Shown here piece by piece: positions 26,010 through 34,151 of a stretch of 64,000 nt of DNA. Each line of letters starts with the position of its first letter. Positions within the stretch are counted from its first letter, which is position 1. The stretch comes from Effusibacillus pohliae DSM 22757. GTDB lineage: Bacteria; Bacillota; Bacilli; Tumebacillales; Effusibacillaceae. The notes beneath the pieces were generated by a model, which saw only the letters and a list, made by a program, of their open reading frames with translations, had not been told where the DNA came from and made no database searches. The position numbers and the translations under genes were made by a program. The stretch is from assembly GCF_000376225.1 (NCBI RefSeq), contig NZ_AQXL01000133.1, forward strand, positions 62,001 to 126,000, given 5' to 3'.

Positions 26010-27446
26010 ATGACAATGGCGGGTTCACACGCAGCGATCAACCCCAGGTTGATCTGTACCATTACTGGGTTAAAATCGGAAGATGTTCCGGACAAGCCGA
26101 CCGTCAACATGTTGCCCGGTCAATACGGGCAACTTGTGGCGCGCAGGAAAAACCGGTTTCGTCCTGCCTACCAGCCGAATAAACACTATCTGGTGTGCGG
26201 CCATTGCGGCCGAAAAGGACAGTATGACGTGGGGCATGTGGTGTTTGATTTAGACCGTTGGATGGCGGATCGGGCGAGGCAACAATCCATGAATTCCGAG
26301 GCGGAGGTGGAGTTGCTGGACTACATCCAGACGACTGCCTATTTTCGCTGTAAGCATTGTAACGGCGCAGGGAAGTGGGGGGATACATATTCCCTCGAGT
26401 TTGGCATTATGGTCGGGATGCTCCCAGTCCGACACATGGAAGACAGTCAGTATTCAGCAGGTGAAATCAGACTGTTTGACGGGAGCCGTCCCCGTTGGAT
26501 CAGCGACGGGGAAGAGCACTTTCTGCAGAAGTTGCAGACAGACGACCAGGATAGCTATTTATGGAACCGGCTTGGCAATCTGTACTATCAGGGCGGACGG
26601 CCGGATCTGGCGGCGGTTGCTTGGGAACAGTCGGTTCGTGTTGATCCGAAACAGATGGAGTCCCACTATTCCCTCGGCAATCTGCTGCTTCAGATCGGTG
26701 AGACGGAAAAAGCGGCTTCCCATTTTCGCACGGCGCTCGCCAGCGCCCGGTTTTACGAAAAAATGGAGGCTACCGCAATGCGGGACATGCTGACTGGCAG
26801 TTTGCAAAGTCTTTTCCAGATTCACCTGGAATCTCATCAGACCATCCCTTTTTTGCCGACCGAACAGGAACAGGAAAAGGCCGGACGGGGTGACGACCAT
26901 TCGGATGAGCGAGTGTTGACGTTGCTGGATTTTGAACTGTATAGTGACGATCCCGACTCGTTCAAGCCGCTGGCCGAAATGTTCATGGGGCCTCGCCGTC
27001 AGGAGATCCCGGACGATGAACGGACACTGGACAAGCATCTGTCCGCCGTAGGACGGCACCTTAAGCAAAAGGAGACGTTGCAACCTCGCGACCATTTTTC
27101 AAAACGGGCGAGATTGACTGGCGGGAGAATCGGTGTGACTTCCCTTGGATCTGAGCAGCGACCGGTCGTCATCGATGTGAACTCGGAAGAGCGAGCCGTT
27201 CGGATCGGGCAGGTTTGCGACCGGCTGGGGCTGCATTATGTGATCGGGTTTTCCGTCATAGAAGATTTGGCTGATCTGAAGCAAGCTATGCTTGCCAGAC
27301 TGGCGCCGGAAGACCCCTATCAACCCTGCCCGTGCGGGAGCGGCAGCAAGTTCAGATTCTGCTGTGCGAAAAAATGGAAATCAATGACGGCGGATGAGTT
27401 GTTGTCAGTCGCAGAAGAGCTCTATGACGGATACCTGTCGAAGTGA
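26010..27446 (+). CDS. Zinc-ribbon, TPR and SEC-C domain protein
   Basis: 478 residues with three parts. Near residues 50-125 two CxxC pairs ([19 protein letters not shown]) look like a zinc ribbon. The middle (about 165-245) carries TPR-like repeats ([40 protein letters not shown]). The C-terminus ends in a SEC-C zinc motif, [18 protein letters not shown], as in SecA and many accessory proteins. ATG 26010 follows AGAGGAGA. The role is unknown; such proteins often bind other proteins or ribosomal/secretion partners. Confidence 0.75.
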   Translation: MTMAGSHAAINPRLICTITGLKSEDVPDKPTVNMLPGQYGQLVARRKNRFRPAYQPNKHYLVCGHCGRKGQYDVGHVVFDLDRWMADRARQQSMNSEAEVELLDYIQTTAYFRCKHCNGAGKWGDTYSLEFGIMVGMLPVRHMEDSQYSAGEIRLFDGSRPRWISDGEEHFLQKLQTDDQDSYLWNRLGNLYYQGGRPDLAAVAWEQSVRVDPKQMESHYSLGNLLLQIGETEKAASHFRTALASARFYEKMEATAMRDMLTGSLQSLFQIHLESHQTIPFLPTEQEQEKAGRGDDHSDERVLTLLDFELYSDDPDSFKPLAEMFMGPRRQEIPDDERTLDKHLSAVGRHLKQKETLQPRDHFSKRARLTGGRIGVTSLGSEQRPVVIDVNSEERAVRIGQVCDRLGLHYVIGFSVIEDLADLKQAMLARLAPEDPYQPCPCGSGSKFRFCCAKKWKSMTADELLSVAEELYDGYLSK

Positions 27447-27528
27447 CGTTTTGGATGGGATGATTCACCATAGCTTTCTGCCTATTGAGGACTGCGGAAA
27501 GACTCAACTGCCAACGGAGGTTTTGATC

Positions 27529-29607
27529 ATGGCCGGTAAAGAAGAGAAAGAGCCGAACCGATTGATCCGCGAAAAATCCCCCTACCTGCTGCAGCACGCG
27601 TACAACCCGGTCGACTGGTATCCATGGGGGGAGGAAGCGTTTGCGAAAGCGCACCGGGAAGACAAGCCGATTTTCCTCAGCATCGGCTACAGCACCTGCC
27701 ACTGGTGTCATGTGATGGAAAGGGAGTCGTTTGAAGACGAGGAAGTGGCCGCCTGCCTGAACAAACATTTTATATCGATCAAGGTAGATCGGGAGGAGCG
27801 GCCGGATATCGACCACATCTACATGACGGTGTGCCAGGAGATGACCGGGCATGGAGGGTGGCCGTTGACGATCATCATGACGCCGGACAAGAAGCCGTTT
27901 TTTGCCGGAACCTATTTTCCGAAATTGCGCAAGTACGGACGACCCGGCCTGCTCGACATCTTGTCACAGATCGCGGAGAAATGGCACACGCAGCGGGAGC
28001 GAATCCTGTGGGCGGGGGAGCGGATCACGCAAGCGTTGCAACCCCGGTTCCAGGCTACCGATGGCGATGAATTGACGGAAGAGGTGTTGGAAGCGGCGTT
28101 CCAGCGGTTTGTTCACAAGTATGACCCAACATACGGCGGATTTGGGGCTGCTCCGAAGTTTCCGTCGCCGCACAATTTTGGATTTTTGCTGCGCTATTGG
28201 CGGAAAACGGGCGATGACAGAGCGCTGTCGATGGTGGAACATACGCTGGAATCGATGTATCACGGCGGCATCTACGACCATCTTGGGTTCGGCTTCGCCC
28301 GCTATTCGGTCGACGAGATGTGGCTGATTCCCCATTTCGAAAAAATGCTGTACGACAACGCGCTGCTCGCTATCGCTTACCTGGAAACGTACCAGGCGAC
28401 GGGCAACCCGTTTTTTGCGAAGGTGGCGCGGGATGTGTTCACCTACGTGCTGCGCGACATGACCAGCCCGGAAGGCGGTTTTTACTCGGCGGAGGATGCC
28501 GATTCGGAGGGGGAAGAGGGGAAATTTTACGTTTGGCGGCCGGAACAGATCAAGCAGGTGCTGGGCGAGCGGATCGGCGAGATTTTCTGCGCGTATTACG
28601 GGGTCACCGAACAGGGCAACTTTGAGCACGGAACCAGCGCGCTCAATCTGATCGAAACGGATCACCAGGCTGTTGCGAAACAGTTTGGCCTGAGTAGCGA
28701 GGACCTGTCGAGAATGCTGGAAGACGCCAGGAAAAAATTGTTTGAAGCACGGGACAAACGGGTGCATCCGGGCAAGGACGACAAGATTTTGACCGCGTGG
28801 AATGGCCTGATGATCGCCGCGCTGGGGAAAGGAGCGCGGGTGCTCGGGGATACCCGTTATGCGGATGCCGCACGAAAAGCGGTCGAATTCATTTTGACCA
28901 AACTGATTCGTGAAGATGGGCGGCTGCTTGCCCGCTATCGGGATGGGGAAGCGGCGTATCCCGCTTATCTGGACGATTATGCGTTCCTGATCTGGGGATT
29001 GCTCGAGCTGTATGAGACCGATTTTGATGTGCGGCATATCGACAGGGCAATCCGTCTGATTGACGATGGCATCCGGCTGTTCTGGGATGCGGAACATGGC
29101 GGTTTCTTCTTCTATGGCAACGACAGTGAACAGTTAATTGCCCGTCCGAAAGAAATTTACGACGGGGCGATTCCGTCCGGCAATTCCGTGATGACACTCA
29201 ACCTGTTGCGGTTGGCCCGACTGACCGGCAACCAGGCGTATGAAAAAATGGCCGGCCGTCAATTCAAAGCGTTTTCCGACAATGTTAAGTCGTATCCGCC
29301 CGGCTTCACCCATATGTTGATGGCCCTGCAGTTTGCGGTGTACGGCAGCAAGGAAATCGTGATTGCAGGCGATCCGGCCGCCAGCGATACACAGGAGATG
29401 CTGCGGATGGTGCGCGGCGAATTTTTGCCGAATGCCGTTGTGGTGCTGAATCCGACAGGAAAGGAAGCGGACATGGGGGAGCGTTTTCCGGTTGTCCAAG
29501 GGAAGAAGGCGATTGACGGAAAGGCGACTGTGTATGTATGTGAGAACTATGCCTGCCAGGCTCCCGTAACGGATGCAGCCGAATTGAAACAGCTTTTGCG
29601 GGTATAA
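27529..29607 (+). CDS. yyaL: Thioredoxin-domain protein, YyaL/SSP411 family
   Basis: A 692-residue protein of the conserved family found from bacteria to man (spermatogenesis-associated protein 20). The N-terminal thioredoxin-like domain contains [17 protein letters not shown] and the redox pair CHWC (C57, C60); the rest is an (alpha/alpha)6-barrel related to N-acylglucosamine 2-epimerase, with [10 protein letters not shown] and [15 protein letters not shown] 27529 follows CGGAGG; the longer open frame overlaps the previous gene. The molecular function is not established. Confidence 0.9.
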   Translation: MAGKEEKEPNRLIREKSPYLLQHAYNPVDWYPWGEEAFAKAHREDKPIFLSIGYSTCHWCHVMERESFEDEEVAACLNKHFISIKVDREERPDIDHIYMTVCQEMTGHGGWPLTIIMTPDKKPFFAGTYFPKLRKYGRPGLLDILSQIAEKWHTQRERILWAGERITQALQPRFQATDGDELTEEVLEAAFQRFVHKYDPTYGGFGAAPKFPSPHNFGFLLRYWRKTGDDRALSMVEHTLESMYHGGIYDHLGFGFARYSVDEMWLIPHFEKMLYDNALLAIAYLETYQATGNPFFAKVARDVFTYVLRDMTSPEGGFYSAEDADSEGEEGKFYVWRPEQIKQVLGERIGEIFCAYYGVTEQGNFEHGTSALNLIETDHQAVAKQFGLSSEDLSRMLEDARKKLFEARDKRVHPGKDDKILTAWNGLMIAALGKGARVLGDTRYADAARKAVEFILTKLIREDGRLLARYRDGEAAYPAYLDDYAFLIWGLLELYETDFDVRHIDRAIRLIDDGIRLFWDAEHGGFFFYGNDSEQLIARPKEIYDGAIPSGNSVMTLNLLRLARLTGNQAYEKMAGRQFKAFSDNVKSYPPGFTHMLMALQFAVYGSKEIVIAGDPAASDTQEMLRMVRGEFLPNAVVVLNPTGKEADMGERFPVVQGKKAIDGKATVYVCENYACQAPVTDAAELKQLLRV

Positions 29608-29613
29608 TCAGGC

Positions 29614-29658
29614 AAAAACCAGTGTGTTTTCCGTTGTTGGCAGACACACTGGTTTTTT
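29614..29658. terminator. Two-way terminator between yyaL and the micropeptide genes
   Basis: A 14-base perfect stem, AAAAACCAGTGTGT (29614-29627) and ACACACTGGTTTTT (29644-29657). The T/A runs on both sides let it stop transcription from yyaL (+) and from the micropeptide gene at 29684-29788 (-). Confidence 0.75.
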
Positions 29659-29683
29659 CATGGGGATGTCGTTGTGTTTTTCA

Positions 29684-29788
29684 TTAGCCGTCCATTCTGC
29701 CGTAGTAGTCGTTGATCATCTCGAGGATCGTCTCTTCTTCTTCTCTCTGGAAGTCCTCCGCTTGCAGCTCCGTGATTCTGGTTTCCAT
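29684..29788 (-). CDS. Micropeptide A (34 residues), paralogue of the next gene
   Basis: A 34-codon gene starting at ATG 29788 with GGGAGGCG 8 bases upstream and its own promoter (29825-29854). The peptide is acidic and helical: it begins METRITELQAEDF, carries four Glu in a row, and ends with ILEMINDYYGRMDG. The C-terminal INDYY core matches the neighbouring peptide at 29889-29996. No hydrophobic segment or signal peptide. Family not recognised; it could be a regulator that binds another protein, an antagonist peptide, or a precursor. Confidence 0.65.
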   Translation of the reverse strand: METRITELQAEDFQREEEETILEMINDYYGRMDG

Positions 29789-29824
29789 CTCCAGCGCCTC
29801 CCATCGGGATGTTTTGTTGTCATT

Positions 29825-29854
29825 ATTATATGCGCTGTGTTATAGTTCAGTCAA
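29825..29854 (-). promoter_or_regulatory. Promoter of micropeptide A
   Basis: On the minus strand: TTGACT (29849-29854), 18 bases, TATAAT (29825-29830). The -35 and following bases (TTGACTGAAC) and GCATATAAT are the same as in the micropeptide B promoter. Confidence 0.7.
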
Positions 29855-29888
29855 TGATTTTTTTATCTATTATAAAACAGTTTTGAGA

Positions 29889-29996
29889 CTACCGGCTGGT
29901 ATCCCGATAATAATCGTTGATCTGTTCTACAATAGCTTCCACCTCCTGCGGTTCTGCGAATTCCTCCGAAAAATCGTGTTGTCGCAAGGTTTCCAT
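29889..29996 (-). CDS. Micropeptide B (35 residues), paralogue of the previous gene
   Basis: A 35-codon gene starting at ATG 29996 and ending TAG 29889-29891. It begins METLRQHDFSEEF and ends VEAIVEQINDYYRDTSR. It shares with micropeptide A the MET start, an acidic middle and the I-E-x-INDYY core, but differs elsewhere, so both have been kept under selection after duplication. The ribosome site (GGGGTGGGAAG) is weaker. It has its own promoter at 30022-30051. Confidence 0.65.
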   Translation of the reverse strand: METLRQHDFSEEFAEPQEVEAIVEQINDYYRDTSR

Positions 29997-30021
29997 CCGC
30001 TTCCCACCCCTTTTTCTGAAA

Positions 30022-30051
30022 ATTATATGCAATGAATGCTCGTTCAGTCAA
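30022..30051 (-). promoter_or_regulatory. Promoter of micropeptide B
   Basis: On the minus strand: TTGACT (30046-30051), 18 bases, TATAAT (30022-30027). It has the same spacing and the same TTGACTGAAC / GCATATAAT blocks as the promoter of micropeptide A. Confidence 0.7.
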
Positions 30052-30157
30052 TGAAAAACTGCACTTGTTATATAACAAATTTGTGAACGTTTGTCGCTTA
30101 AGAAGCTGTACGATCGGTTTCTTGGTGCAGAGGATGATCCGGCGCTTGCGTCTGCCG

Positions 30158-30258
30158 ATAGGCCCCGACGTGCTAACGGTCGGTTTTGCCAGACGGTTTG
30201 CCACTTACAAACGGGGGCTGTTGCTGTTTGGCGATCGGAATCTTAGGAAAGTTTCGTC
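30158..30258 (+). pseudogene. Internal relic of alpha-glucan phosphorylase
   Basis: In one frame about 33 codons read GPDVLTVGFARRFATYKR followed by LLLFGDRNLRK, the highly conserved core of GT35-type alpha-glucan phosphorylases. Nothing before or after in the 837-base stretch 29608-30444 matches the rest of this roughly 800-residue enzyme. It is therefore a deletion remnant. It lies just upstream of an alpha-glucan-type gene cluster, which suggests the phosphorylase once belonged to it. Confidence 0.72.
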
Positions 30259-30444
30259 GTTTTTCGGCAGGCTTCGACATGGATGGGTTCTGTAAGCGGA
30301 ATGCCGGTTCGTGAAGACGCTTTCATTTGTCGATTGGCGGCGTTTATGAAAAATTCACGAACTCCCCGGTACGAAGGGATTTTTCAGGCATACGCGAAAT
30401 GAAAACGGCATAAATAAGAGAGCAGTGAGACTTTGGAGGGAACC

Positions 30445-31269
30445 ATGAGAAAGCGGGCAGTTGAGATTCGATGGCATGAGATTCTTGCAAGGATGGAGGC
30501 GGGAGAGAGTCAAACCCGCATCGCGGACGCGTTAGGGATGACGCGTGGCCAGTTTCGCTACCGGTTGCGGAAATATCTGGAACAGCAATCGGAGATGGAA
30601 GTTTACGCCACAACATCGTTGGCGGAGGAAGAGACGGAAGCTGCGAAGACGGAAGCTGCGAAAGAGCTGGAAGCGGGAACCGAGAGTGTGTTCGCTCCTT
30701 CCCTGTTTGACGAGTCGTGGACGCGCACGTGGCAAATGAACCGGTTGGTCGCGTTGGCAAAAGAACCGGGCACGATCTTTGTCTACTGGGAAGTCACGGA
30801 GCTGCGCAAACAGCTGATCAGCGAGCATTTTCAGTGCGATTGGCTGTCGCTTCCCTTTTTCCTGCAAGTGTATGATGTGACGCACATCCATTTCAACGGG
30901 TATAACGCCAATTCCACCCGCAGCATTCCGGTTCACCCGCTGTCCGACAACTGGTACATCCGCGGCGTGGAACCGGGACGCAACTATCAAGTCGACTTCG
31001 GAACGACCACTTTTGCCGGACAGTTCTTTGCAATTTTGCGGTCGAATGTGGTGGAGACTTCCGCTTTGCCAGGCAACCGGACCCATCAACCGACGGTTCG
31101 CTTCGCGACATTGCACACGGCGGCGGGTTGGCCGGCGGTCGATCCTCACCCGTTCGTGGCAGATTCATCCGGCCGGCAACAGCATTCTCTTCCCATCGGT
31201 CTGTCCGAACCGTGGCGGGATCAGTTTGCCGGGTACAGCCTGAGCGGGCAGAAAGGAGGCGGCAGGTGA
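30445..31269 (+). CDS. DUF4912 protein with N-terminal helix-turn-helix
   Basis: 274 residues. Residues ~5-45 look like a helix-turn-helix (SQTRIADALGMTRGQFRYRL); residues ~95-200 are a DUF4912 domain (LVALAKEPGTIFVYWEVT; NWYIRGVEPGRNYQVDFG), a beta-rich unit of unknown function often encoded beside GH57 and glycogen-type genes. ATG 30445 follows TGGAGGGA. The stop overlaps the next ATG (TGATG), so it is coupled to the GH57-GT4 gene. A structural or regulatory role in glucan synthesis is likely but not shown. Confidence 0.78.
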   Translation: MRKRAVEIRWHEILARMEAGESQTRIADALGMTRGQFRYRLRKYLEQQSEMEVYATTSLAEEETEAAKTEAAKELEAGTESVFAPSLFDESWTRTWQMNRLVALAKEPGTIFVYWEVTELRKQLISEHFQCDWLSLPFFLQVYDVTHIHFNGYNANSTRSIPVHPLSDNWYIRGVEPGRNYQVDFGTTTFAGQFFAILRSNVVETSALPGNRTHQPTVRFATLHTAAGWPAVDPHPFVADSSGRQQHSLPIGLSEPWRDQFAGYSLSGQKGGGR

Positions 31270-34097
31270 TGGCCAAAGGGTATCTGGCGCTTGTGCTGCA
31301 TGCCCACCTCCCCTACGTCCGGCACCCCGAAAGCGAACATTTTCTGGAGGAACGCTGGATGTTTGAAGCGATGACCGAGACGTACATTCCGCTCCTGCAG
31401 GTGTATCACGGACTGCTGCGGGACGGTGTGGATTTTCGCGTGACGATGTCGTTGACGCCGACGCTGGTCTCGATGCTGACCGATCCGCTGCTGCAGAAGC
31501 GATACTTGAACCATTTGAATAAGCTGATCGAACTGGCGGAAAAAGAGGTGATCCGCACCGCCGGGTCACCGGAATTCAATCGGCTGGCAGTCGGCTATCG
31601 GGAGAATTTTGCCGGGATTCGCGATTTTTACCGGCGGTATGATGGCAATCTGGTCACCGCTTTTCGCGAATTGCAGGAACTTGGCAAGCTGGAGCTGATC
31701 ACTTCCGCCGCGACGCATGCGTTTTTGCCGCTGGTGATGACGGAAGAAGCGATTCGAGCGCAAATTCGGACGGCGATCGATCTGCATGAATCTCACTTTG
31801 GCCGGCCGCCGCGCGGGATCTGGCTGCCGGAGTGCGGTTTCAAACCGGATCTCGACCGGATTTTGCAGGAATGCGGAATCGAATATTTCTTCACCGATTC
31901 GCACGGCGTAAAACTCGCGGACCCTGCGCCTGTGTTCGGCACGCTGTCGCCTGTGCTTACGCCGCATGGAGTGGCCGCTTTTCCGCGTGACGAGGAATCG
32001 TCGAAACAGGTGTGGAGTTCGCAGGAAGGATATCCGGGAGATTATGAGTACCGGGAATATTACCGGGATATCGGATATGATCTCGATTTTGACATCATTC
32101 AGCCGTACCTCCATCCGGATGGGATTCGAATCAACACGGGCATCAAGTACTATCGGATCACCGGGAAAGGGGACCACAAAGAGCCGTACGATCCGCACCG
32201 GGCGAGGGAAAAAGCGGCTGAGCACGCGGGCCATTTTATGTTCAACCGGCAAAAACAGGTGGAGCACTGGGCGTTTCGGATGGGACGCAAACCGATCGTG
32301 GTCGCTCCGTATGATGCGGAACTGTTCGGTCATTGGTGGTACGAGGGGCCGGTCTGGATCGACATGCTGCTGCGAAAAATCCACTTTGACCAGGACACGG
32401 TCAAGACGATCACTCCGTCCGAATACTTGCGGCTTTATTCCGACTATCAAGTCTGCCGATTGCCGATGTCCTCATGGGGACGCAACGGGTATGCGGATGT
32501 GTGGCTGCGCGGCGAGAACGACTGGATTTATCCGGCTTTACATGCGGCGGAACGGCGGATGATCGAACTGGCCAACCGGTTCCAGGAGCCGCGCCCTGTG
32601 CAGCAACGTGCGCTGAACCAGGCGGCCCGCGAGCTGATGCTGGCGCAAAGCAGCGACTGGGCATTCATCATGGACAACAAAACGATGGTCGATTATGCCG
32701 TGAAGCGCACCAAGTATCATATCAACCGATTCATGCGCTTGTACGGTATGTTGAAAAAAGGGGCGATCGACGAACCGTGGCTGATCCAGCTGGAACAATT
32801 GGATCGTCTGTTTCCTGACCTTGACTATCGGGTCTATCGGTCCAGGCATCCCGTAGCGCGCTTTGCTGCGACGCGGTCGCGCCCGCGGGTGCTGATGCTA
32901 ACTTGGGAATTTCCGCCAATGACAGTCGGCGGGCTGGCACGGCATGTGTATGATTTGTCCCGCTATTTGGTGCGGCATGGTTGGGAAGTGCATGTGGTCA
33001 CGAGCGAGATCGGAGAGTACCCACATGATGAAGTCGTCGATGGAGTGCACGTGCATCGCGTGCATGTGATGAAACCGGATGGCGGAGAATTCGTGCATTG
33101 GGCGTTCCAACTGAACCTGATGATGATCGATGCTTGTCAGATGTTGATCGACTCCGGGCTTACGTTCGATTTGATTCATGCGCACGATTGGCTGGTCTGT
33201 TATGCGGCGAAGACGATCAAGCATATGTATCATCTGCCGCTGGTTGCCACCATTCACGCGACGGAACATGGCCGCAACGAGGGGATTTACACCGATCTGC
33301 AGCAGTATATCAGCCACTTGGAATGGAGGCTGACTTACGAGGCGCAGCGGGTAATCGTCTGCAGCACCTATATGCGGCGGGAAGTGGAGACGATTTTTCA
33401 ATTGCCCGCCGACAAGCTGGATGTGATTCCGAACGGTGTGGACCCGGAATTGCTGCAGCCGAAAGCCGCTGTTGATAGGAGAGACAAACAGCGTTATGCG
33501 ATGGACCACGAACGGATCGTGCTGTTTATCGGCCGCCTGGTGCGGGAAAAAGGGGTGCATACGTTGCTGGAAGCCGCACCTGCAATTTTGGCCGAATTTC
33601 CCGATGTAAAATTTGTCATCGCCGGCAAAGGGCCTGCCGCCGGGGAATTGCAGCAATTGGCGGAGCGGATGGGCGTTCGGGAGAAGGTTCTGTTCACCGG
33701 ATTCATCCCGGATGACGAGCGGAACCGGCTGCTGCAGATCGCGGAAGTGGCCGTTTTTCCAAGCAGGTATGAACCGTTTGGGATCGTGGCGCTGGAAGCG
33801 ATGGCGGCCGGCACGGCGGTCGTGGTATCGGATGTCGGGGGGCTCGGGGATGTGGTGCAGCACGGGCACAACGGTTTGAAAATGTATCCGGGAGATGCCC
33901 ATTCCCTGGCCACCCAGGTGAAGGATCTGCTCCGCGATCCGCACTGGGCGTCGGGGCTCGCGCAAACGGCGCTTGCCGAAATCGGGAGGTTCGACTGGAA
34001 CCGGATTGCGGAACAAACAATCGGTGTCTACGGGAAAATTGCAAATGTGCAGCAGAGCAGCCGAGCCAGCTTTGAGACGGCGGCCGCCGCGGACTGA
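31269..34097 (+). CDS. GH57 branching-enzyme-like domain fused to a GT4 glycogen-synthase-like domain
   Basis: A 942-residue two-enzyme protein. Residues 1 to ~530 are a GH57/DUF1957 unit with LHAHLPYVRHPE at the start, nucleophile E188 (WLPECGF) and acid/base D349 (PYDAELFGHWW), as in GH57 1,4-alpha-glucan branching enzymes. Residues ~537-942 are a GT4 transferase (LTWEFPPMTVGGLARHVYDL, HAHDW, FIGRLVREKG, PSRYEPFGIVALEAMA). One chain could therefore both extend and branch an alpha-glucan. A 15-base hairpin overlaps its stop codon. Confidence 0.88.
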   Translation: MAKGYLALVLHAHLPYVRHPESEHFLEERWMFEAMTETYIPLLQVYHGLLRDGVDFRVTMSLTPTLVSMLTDPLLQKRYLNHLNKLIELAEKEVIRTAGSPEFNRLAVGYRENFAGIRDFYRRYDGNLVTAFRELQELGKLELITSAATHAFLPLVMTEEAIRAQIRTAIDLHESHFGRPPRGIWLPECGFKPDLDRILQECGIEYFFTDSHGVKLADPAPVFGTLSPVLTPHGVAAFPRDEESSKQVWSSQEGYPGDYEYREYYRDIGYDLDFDIIQPYLHPDGIRINTGIKYYRITGKGDHKEPYDPHRAREKAAEHAGHFMFNRQKQVEHWAFRMGRKPIVVAPYDAELFGHWWYEGPVWIDMLLRKIHFDQDTVKTITPSEYLRLYSDYQVCRLPMSSWGRNGYADVWLRGENDWIYPALHAAERRMIELANRFQEPRPVQQRALNQAARELMLAQSSDWAFIMDNKTMVDYAVKRTKYHINRFMRLYGMLKKGAIDEPWLIQLEQLDRLFPDLDYRVYRSRHPVARFAATRSRPRVLMLTWEFPPMTVGGLARHVYDLSRYLVRHGWEVHVVTSEIGEYPHDEVVDGVHVHRVHVMKPDGGEFVHWAFQLNLMMIDACQMLIDSGLTFDLIHAHDWLVCYAAKTIKHMYHLPLVATIHATEHGRNEGIYTDLQQYISHLEWRLTYEAQRVIVCSTYMRREVETIFQLPADKLDVIPNGVDPELLQPKAAVDRRDKQRYAMDHERIVLFIGRLVREKGVHTLLEAAPAILAEFPDVKFVIAGKGPAAGELQQLAERMGVREKVLFTGFIPDDERNRLLQIAEVAVFPSRYEPFGIVALEAMAAGTAVVVSDVGGLGDVVQHGHNGLKMYPGDAHSLATQVKDLLRDPHWASGLAQTALAEIGRFDWNRIAEQTIGVYGKIANVQQSSRASFETAAAAD

Positions 34098-34121
34098 CGA
34101 CTCGCGGTCGTCAGTCCGCGG
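34087..34121 (+). other. Long perfect hairpin over the stop codon of the GH57-GT4 gene
   Basis: A 15-base stem (34087-34101 with 34107-34121) and a 5-base loop TCGCG. It includes the TGA stop at 34095-34097 and has no T tract. It could protect the upstream mRNA, slow release of ribosomes, or act as a weak terminator before the next gene, whose ribosome site starts 10 bases later. Confidence 0.55.
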
Positions 34122-34151
34122 GGAAACATGGAGGGGAGAGGGGATTCTGCT

